64,000 nucleotides of DNA, taken from NCBI GenBank assembly GCA_964407695.1, contig CAYOWQ010000003.1, positions 1 through 64,000 on the forward strand. Direction: 5' to 3'. Positions 60,507 through 64,000 of this stretch are shown here, in pieces. The notes under the pieces were generated by a model, which searched no databases, was not told the origin of the DNA, and worked only from the letters and a program-made list of their open reading frames with translations. Origin of the DNA: CAYOWQ01 sp964407695 (GTDB taxonomy: Bacteria > Planctomycetota > Phycisphaerae > Phycisphaerales > SM1A02). The position numbers and the translations under genes are program-made. Numbering within the stretch: the first letter of the stretch is position 1; every line of letters begins with the position of its first letter.

Positions 60507-61538
60507 TTAGCGCCAATCAAAGACGAGTTTTCCGAATTGATCCGCCGATTCCAGGCGTCCGTACGCCTCGCGGGCCTGGGCCGGAGCGTACACACGGTCA
60601 ATGGCAGGTTTCATCTTGCCGGAGAGGAAGAGCGAAAAGACCTGTCTGTATTCGGACATGTCACCCATGGTCGAGCCCACGATCGTGAGCTGGTTCCAAA
60701 ACACACGGGCCAGATCGGTCGTGGCATTCGGGCCGGTCGTGCAGCCGCAGGTGACAAACACGCCCCGACGGGCCAACGACTTGATGCACGAAAGGTGGAT
60801 CGCCCTGCCGACGGAATCGGCACAGATATCAACGCCGCGTTTGCCGGTAAGGTTTCGAACGTCGCGAGACCAATCCTCGCCCTTGTCGAGAACGGTCTCG
60901 TCAGCGCCAAGTTCGCGGGCCCGGTCGAGCTTGGGTTGGTGCCGGCTGGTGACGATGGTTCGGCAGCCAAAATGACGAGCGATGTTCAGGCAGGCCAAGG
61001 CGACGCCGCCGCCGATTCCGGTAATCAGAACGGTCTGGCCGGCGTGGAGGCGAGCCTGGGTGACGAGCATTCGCCAAGCCGTGAGGTGAGTGAGGCCGAA
61101 GGCCGCAGCCTCTACGGGATCGGCGTCGCCGATCGGGAGCACGTTGTCCACCGGCGCCACAAACCTTTGAGCGAGGCACCCATCGAGATGCTCGCCGATC
61201 ATCAAGATGTCGGGCGGGGCGGGAAGAACGTCCGGTAGCGAACGCTCGGGCTGAAGAATCGCGGCGTTGAGAACGATCCGCCGACCGACCCAGGATTTGT
61301 CCACGCCTTCACCGACTGACTCGACGACGCCGGCGCCGTCCGACCCCCCGATTCGTGGATAGGAGAGGTCGATTCCCGGGAGGCCCGCTCCGACAAATAG
61401 GTCGAGATGGTTGAGTGCGGAGGCTTCGGTCCGAACGAGTACCTGACCGGGACCCGGCCGCGGGTCGGGATAGCTCGGGTCGAGATCGACGTTTGGCGCC
61501 ACCGGTACGCCCTGGCGCGTGATAACAACGGCTTTCAT
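60507..61538 (-). CDS. MDR-superfamily alcohol dehydrogenase/quinone oxidoreductase
   Basis: 343 residues. N-terminal GroES-like fold (GPGQVLVRTEASALNHLDLFVGAGLPG), GSDGAGVVESVGEGV, and a Rossmann domain (GQTVLITGIGGGVALACLNIARHFG). The catalytic Zn ligands of alcohol dehydrogenases are not all present (ALNHLD in place of a Cys motif), so a zinc-free reductase is likely. Substrate unknown. Upstream of clpS on the same strand. Confidence 0.85.
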   Translation of the reverse strand: MKAVVITRQGVPVAPNVDLDPSYPDPRPGPGQVLVRTEASALNHLDLFVGAGLPGIDLSYPRIGGSDGAGVVESVGEGVDKSWVGRRIVLNAAILQPERSLPDVLPAPPDILMIGEHLDGCLAQRFVAPVDNVLPIGDADPVEAAAFGLTHLTAWRMLVTQARLHAGQTVLITGIGGGVALACLNIARHFGCRTIVTSRHQPKLDRARELGADETVLDKGEDWSRDVRNLTGKRGVDICADSVGRAIHLSCIKSLARRGVFVTCGCTTGPNATTDLARVFWNQLTIVGSTMGDMSEYRQVFSLFLSGKMKPAIDRVYAPAQAREAYGRLESADQFGKLVFDWR

Positions 61539-61636
61539 GGGGCGGCGATTGTATCGGATGCAAGCGAATGTGCCCCCGGACGTTGGGTTACCGATAGGAT
61601 GTGATACACGTTACCTTGATCTGGAGAGCGAATCCG

Positions 61637-62839
61637 ATGCGACGACGGGCGATGCGACGGTATGGGTTTACGACGGCTCTTGTTGGCGGCGCCGTGATTC
61701 TGGGTTTCGGCTGTTTTGATCCAGCCGACGCGGCAGGGACCCAGGAGGCTCAGACGACTCCGGCGGCGAGCCAGGCCAAACCGCATCGCGAGGAGACCCA
61801 GTCTCCCGTGAAGCCAGGTCGTGAATTGGGGAAGGTGACGACGAGCGGGCCGGTGCAACAGGGGCCGCTGCTGGTTGACCCTCTTTCGATTGATTTCGGC
61901 CTGGTTGCCCCGCGCTCAAAGGTCTCAAAGACCGTGAAGCTCACCAACACCTCGGAGAATGAGGTGAGGATCACGCAAGTGGCGCCGACGTGCCAGTGCA
62001 CCTCGGTCCTCGACGATCTTGTGAACAAGGTCATTGCTCCCGGTGAATCGGTGCCCATGGAGTTGGCGATGGAAACGCCGGCTTCGCCGCTGATCAAGCA
62101 AGCGGGCGTCCTGCTCACGGTGACAGGGCACAATAAACCGATCAAGGTTGACATTACATGCGAGGTGACGTTACCGATTCGAGCTGTGCCTCCGTTTATT
62201 GATATCCAGCAGACGCCGCTCTCCACCCAGGATGCGTCGAAGTTTCAACCTCGTCCATTGACCGGCGAAATCGTGCTTGAATCCATCGACCACAAGCCGT
62301 TCAAGCTCATGTCATCATTGACGAAGGCGATCTGGGCGGACCGGTACGATCCGTCGACTGATCCGCCGCGGAGTTCCTACACGCTGAAGTACGACTTCAG
62401 AAACGTGCCATGTTCGGACATTCCGAAGTATGCGGTGCTGGAGACGGACCGTGAGGATTGTCCAGCGCTCGACCTGCGCGTTCGGCATGAGTGTGCGGTG
62501 ATCAGTCCGGGGTTCAGCGTTGAGGCATTTGTGGCAGGTGTCGGGCAGGTTTCCCCGGGTGGCTCCGGTGAGTTCGAGATGGTGGTGAAGAAGAAGATGC
62601 TGCCGGTGAAAGGCGATCCCAAGCAACGCCAGATGGTGCCCTCGAAGATCAGTGGAGTGACGTCAATGTCCAAGGATTTCACGGTCGCGCTGATCGATGT
62701 TCGGGAGGACAAGGAGCACTTCAATACGCGCATCCGGGTCACACCCCGGGAGGGACTGACAGGGCTGTTTTCGGGCCCGGTCGTCTTCTCCGACGGCGCC
62801 CTTACCGCGGAAGTGATCGTGTACGGTGTCGTTCGCTGA
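61637..62839 (+). CDS. Exported DUF1573-type protein
   Basis: 400 residues. Signal or lipoprotein-like N-terminus (TTALVGGAVILGFGCF). DUF1573-like Ig domain at about 75-165 (IDFGLVAPRSKVSKTVKLTNTSENEVRI...PTCQCTS), then a second beta-rich half (about 180-400). The ATG at 61637 has GGAG upstream; a GTG at 61601 is also in frame. DUF1573 proteins are common exported beta-sandwich proteins in Planctomycetes and Bacteroidetes, role unknown. Confidence 0.8.
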   Translation: MRRRAMRRYGFTTALVGGAVILGFGCFDPADAAGTQEAQTTPAASQAKPHREETQSPVKPGRELGKVTTSGPVQQGPLLVDPLSIDFGLVAPRSKVSKTVKLTNTSENEVRITQVAPTCQCTSVLDDLVNKVIAPGESVPMELAMETPASPLIKQAGVLLTVTGHNKPIKVDITCEVTLPIRAVPPFIDIQQTPLSTQDASKFQPRPLTGEIVLESIDHKPFKLMSSLTKAIWADRYDPSTDPPRSSYTLKYDFRNVPCSDIPKYAVLETDREDCPALDLRVRHECAVISPGFSVEAFVAGVGQVSPGGSGEFEMVVKKKMLPVKGDPKQRQMVPSKISGVTSMSKDFTVALIDVREDKEHFNTRIRVTPREGLTGLFSGPVVFSDGALTAEVIVYGVVR

Positions 62840-62854
62840 CGACTCCGGTGAACT

Positions 62855-63508
62855 TCAGGTTGTCCGTCGGCCCTGCAGGGCATCCGCCAGCACCGCCTTG
62901 CTGGCGAATTCGATCTGGCTGCCTGCAGGCAGGCCGCGGGCAAGCCGGGTGACCGTCGCACGTCTGCGGTGAAGTTCATCGGCGAGGTAGAGCGCGGTGG
63001 AATCTCCCTCATGGTCTGGATTGAGTCCAAGGATCACTTCAGCGACGGGCACGCCGCGACAGTTTCGCAACGGATTCTCAACGCGTGTGAACAGCGCTGC
63101 GGCGGTGATTCGATCGGGACCGATTCCGTCGAGCGGGTCGAGTCGGCCGAGCAGGACGTGATATACGCCGCGATACATGCCCGTCTGTTCGAGGCTGATG
63201 AGGTCGCGCGGCTGCTCGACCACGAGAACGATCGACGCCTCGCGGCGGGGATCATCACAGATCGCACAGGTCTCGCGCTCGGTCAGTGTGCAGCAGATGG
63301 AGCAATGCTTCACCTGGCGCTTCACGGCGACCATGGCATCGGCCAGGGCGGTGACTTCATCGCGAGAGGATTTGAGTACGTGAAAAGCGATGCGCTCGGC
63401 ACTGCGTCGACCGATACCCGGAAGGCTCATCAGATGGGAGACCAGCCGAACCACAGCCTCGGGTACGGCGTGGCGCGGGGCGGGCTCAAATTGACTTGAA
63501 TCGGCCAT
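62855..63508 (-). CDS. recR: Recombination mediator RecR
   Basis: 217 residues. Helix-hairpin-helix (LMSLPGIGRRSAERIAFHVL), zinc finger CSICCTLTERETCAIC, Toprim start VLVVEQPRDLISLEQTG and GVYHVLLGRLDPLDGIGPD. Works with RecFO in gap repair. Upstream lies ybaB, the usual recR partner, 55 bases away. Confidence 0.96.
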   Translation of the reverse strand: MADSSQFEPAPRHAVPEAVVRLVSHLMSLPGIGRRSAERIAFHVLKSSRDEVTALADAMVAVKRQVKHCSICCTLTERETCAICDDPRREASIVLVVEQPRDLISLEQTGMYRGVYHVLLGRLDPLDGIGPDRITAAALFTRVENPLRNCRGVPVAEVILGLNPDHEGDSTALYLADELHRRRATVTRLARGLPAGSQIEFASKAVLADALQGRRTT

Positions 63509-63563
63509 GGAGGATCGTAGGAATTGCGTTCGCCGCGGTCCGGCGGCGAGGCCGTTGGAGGCA

Positions 63564-63935
63564 TCAGATCAGGTTCTCGAGCATGCCGGGGGGAATCGGG
63601 AGGTCGAGTTCGCGAGCGGCTGAGGTCAGCTCCTTCGTCGTCGCTTCCTGGGCTCGATCGAGGGCCAGATTGACCGCCTCGAGAATAAGGGATTCAGCCA
63701 TCATGCGTGATGATGCGTCGCCCGCCGCCATGCCGGTCAAGACCGACGGCTGGATGGTGAGTTTGGTGAGGCGAAGTTTACCGTTGGCGGTGGCGGTGAC
63801 CGCGCTGCCTCCGGCACTGGCCTGGCAGACGAGATCCGGCAGCCGGGCCTTGACCTCCTCCATTCGTGCCTTGATGCGGGGGAGATCCTTCGCAAGGCCG
63901 GCAAGGCCGGCGAGTCCTTTAAGCTTGTCAAACAT
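63564..63935 (-). CDS. ybaB: YbaB/EbfC nucleoid-associated protein
   Basis: 123 residues. Typical tweezer fold: helical N-terminus (FDKLKGLAGLAGLAKDLPRIKARMEEVKARL), beta strands (GGSAVTATANGKLRLTKLTIQP), and a long C-terminal helix (SRMMAESLILEAVNLALDRAQEATTKELTS). Pairs with recR, as in many bacteria (dnaX-ybaB-recR). Beyond 63935 only 65 bases remain, with no gene visible. Confidence 0.93.
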   Translation of the reverse strand: MFDKLKGLAGLAGLAKDLPRIKARMEEVKARLPDLVCQASAGGSAVTATANGKLRLTKLTIQPSVLTGMAAGDASSRMMAESLILEAVNLALDRAQEATTKELTSAARELDLPIPPGMLENLI

Positions 63936-64000
63936 TCGATGATGGTTTCAAAAAGAGGTTGACGTTTCAGTGAGATTCATCGGCTTCGGGAGGCGAACTC

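Overview
The window reads as chromosomal DNA of a member of the Planctomycetota, most likely a Phycisphaerae/Phycisphaerales relative. Pointers: high GC; a PEP-CTERM-like secreted protein and an FG-GAP/dockerin-type protein ending in the (D)xNxDGxVDGADLGLLLxxWG pattern common in that class; several CxxC(G)...CPECG zinc-ribbon membrane proteins of planctomycete type; a hairpin repeat of the kind seen between planctomycete genes; and many large secreted or membrane proteins I cannot assign. This is inference from the sequence; no search was run.

Layout. 1-1.4 kb: a 21-bp tandem array running in from outside and two small minus-strand ORFs. 1.4-6.7 kb: an ATP synthase operon atpZ-(atpI-like)-atpB-E-F-H-A that ends in a terminator straight after atpA, so atpG, atpD and atpC must be elsewhere. 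6.8-9.4 kb: a secreted double PRC-barrel protein and two small membrane proteins. 9.4-13.2 kb (minus): ruvC, a LolD-type ATPase, frr and pyrH, with an SDR gene on the opposite strand between frr and pyrH. 13.3-21.7 kb: a tightly coupled four-gene operon of a VWA protein and three large envelope proteins of unknown function. 21.7-26.1 kb (minus): ruvX, a DUF3482 GTPase, its DUF2868 partner and tatA. 26.3-34.3 kb: mltA, two Fn3-like paralogues, DUF1569, pgl and zwf, two 21-bp arrays, an 8-bp array and a duplicated-and-fused PEP-CTERM-like gene. 34.3-40.9 kb: small lipoprotein and zinc-ribbon proteins, a tandem pair of Cys-motif proteins, a secreted amidohydrolase and a broken choloylglycine-hydrolase-family gene. 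41.0-46.4 kb: recA, tRNA-Leu(CAG), a PH-like gene split by an in-frame TGA, an MFS-cysteine desulfurase fusion and a CPBP protease. 46.5-49.0 kb: FG-GAP/dockerin protein and GT2 glycosyltransferase. 49.1-54.1 kb: mntR plus a manganese/zinc ABC transporter whose two permeases carry DtxR-like cytoplasmic tails. 54.1-58.3 kb: a polyhydroxyalkanoate cluster (phaR, phasin, short phaE-like, phaC, SDR). 58.4-64 kb: an FHA-GAF-SpoIIE phosphatase, clpS, an MDR oxidoreductase, a DUF1573 protein, recR and ybaB.

How the genes work together. Energy (ATP synthase), NADPH supply (zwf, pgl), carbon storage (PHA cluster), metal uptake with its own regulator, and recombination (ruvC, ruvX, recA, recR) are readable as ordinary modules. 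The most novel-looking material is: the MFS-NifS fusion; the VWA/large-envelope operon; the DUF2868-DUF3482 pair next to tatA; three unrelated-sequence arrays with the same strict 21-bp period; permease-DtxR fusions with dyad operators at mntR; and the PEP-CTERM-like tandem fusion. No rRNA, CRISPR array, insertion sequence or prophage was recognised.
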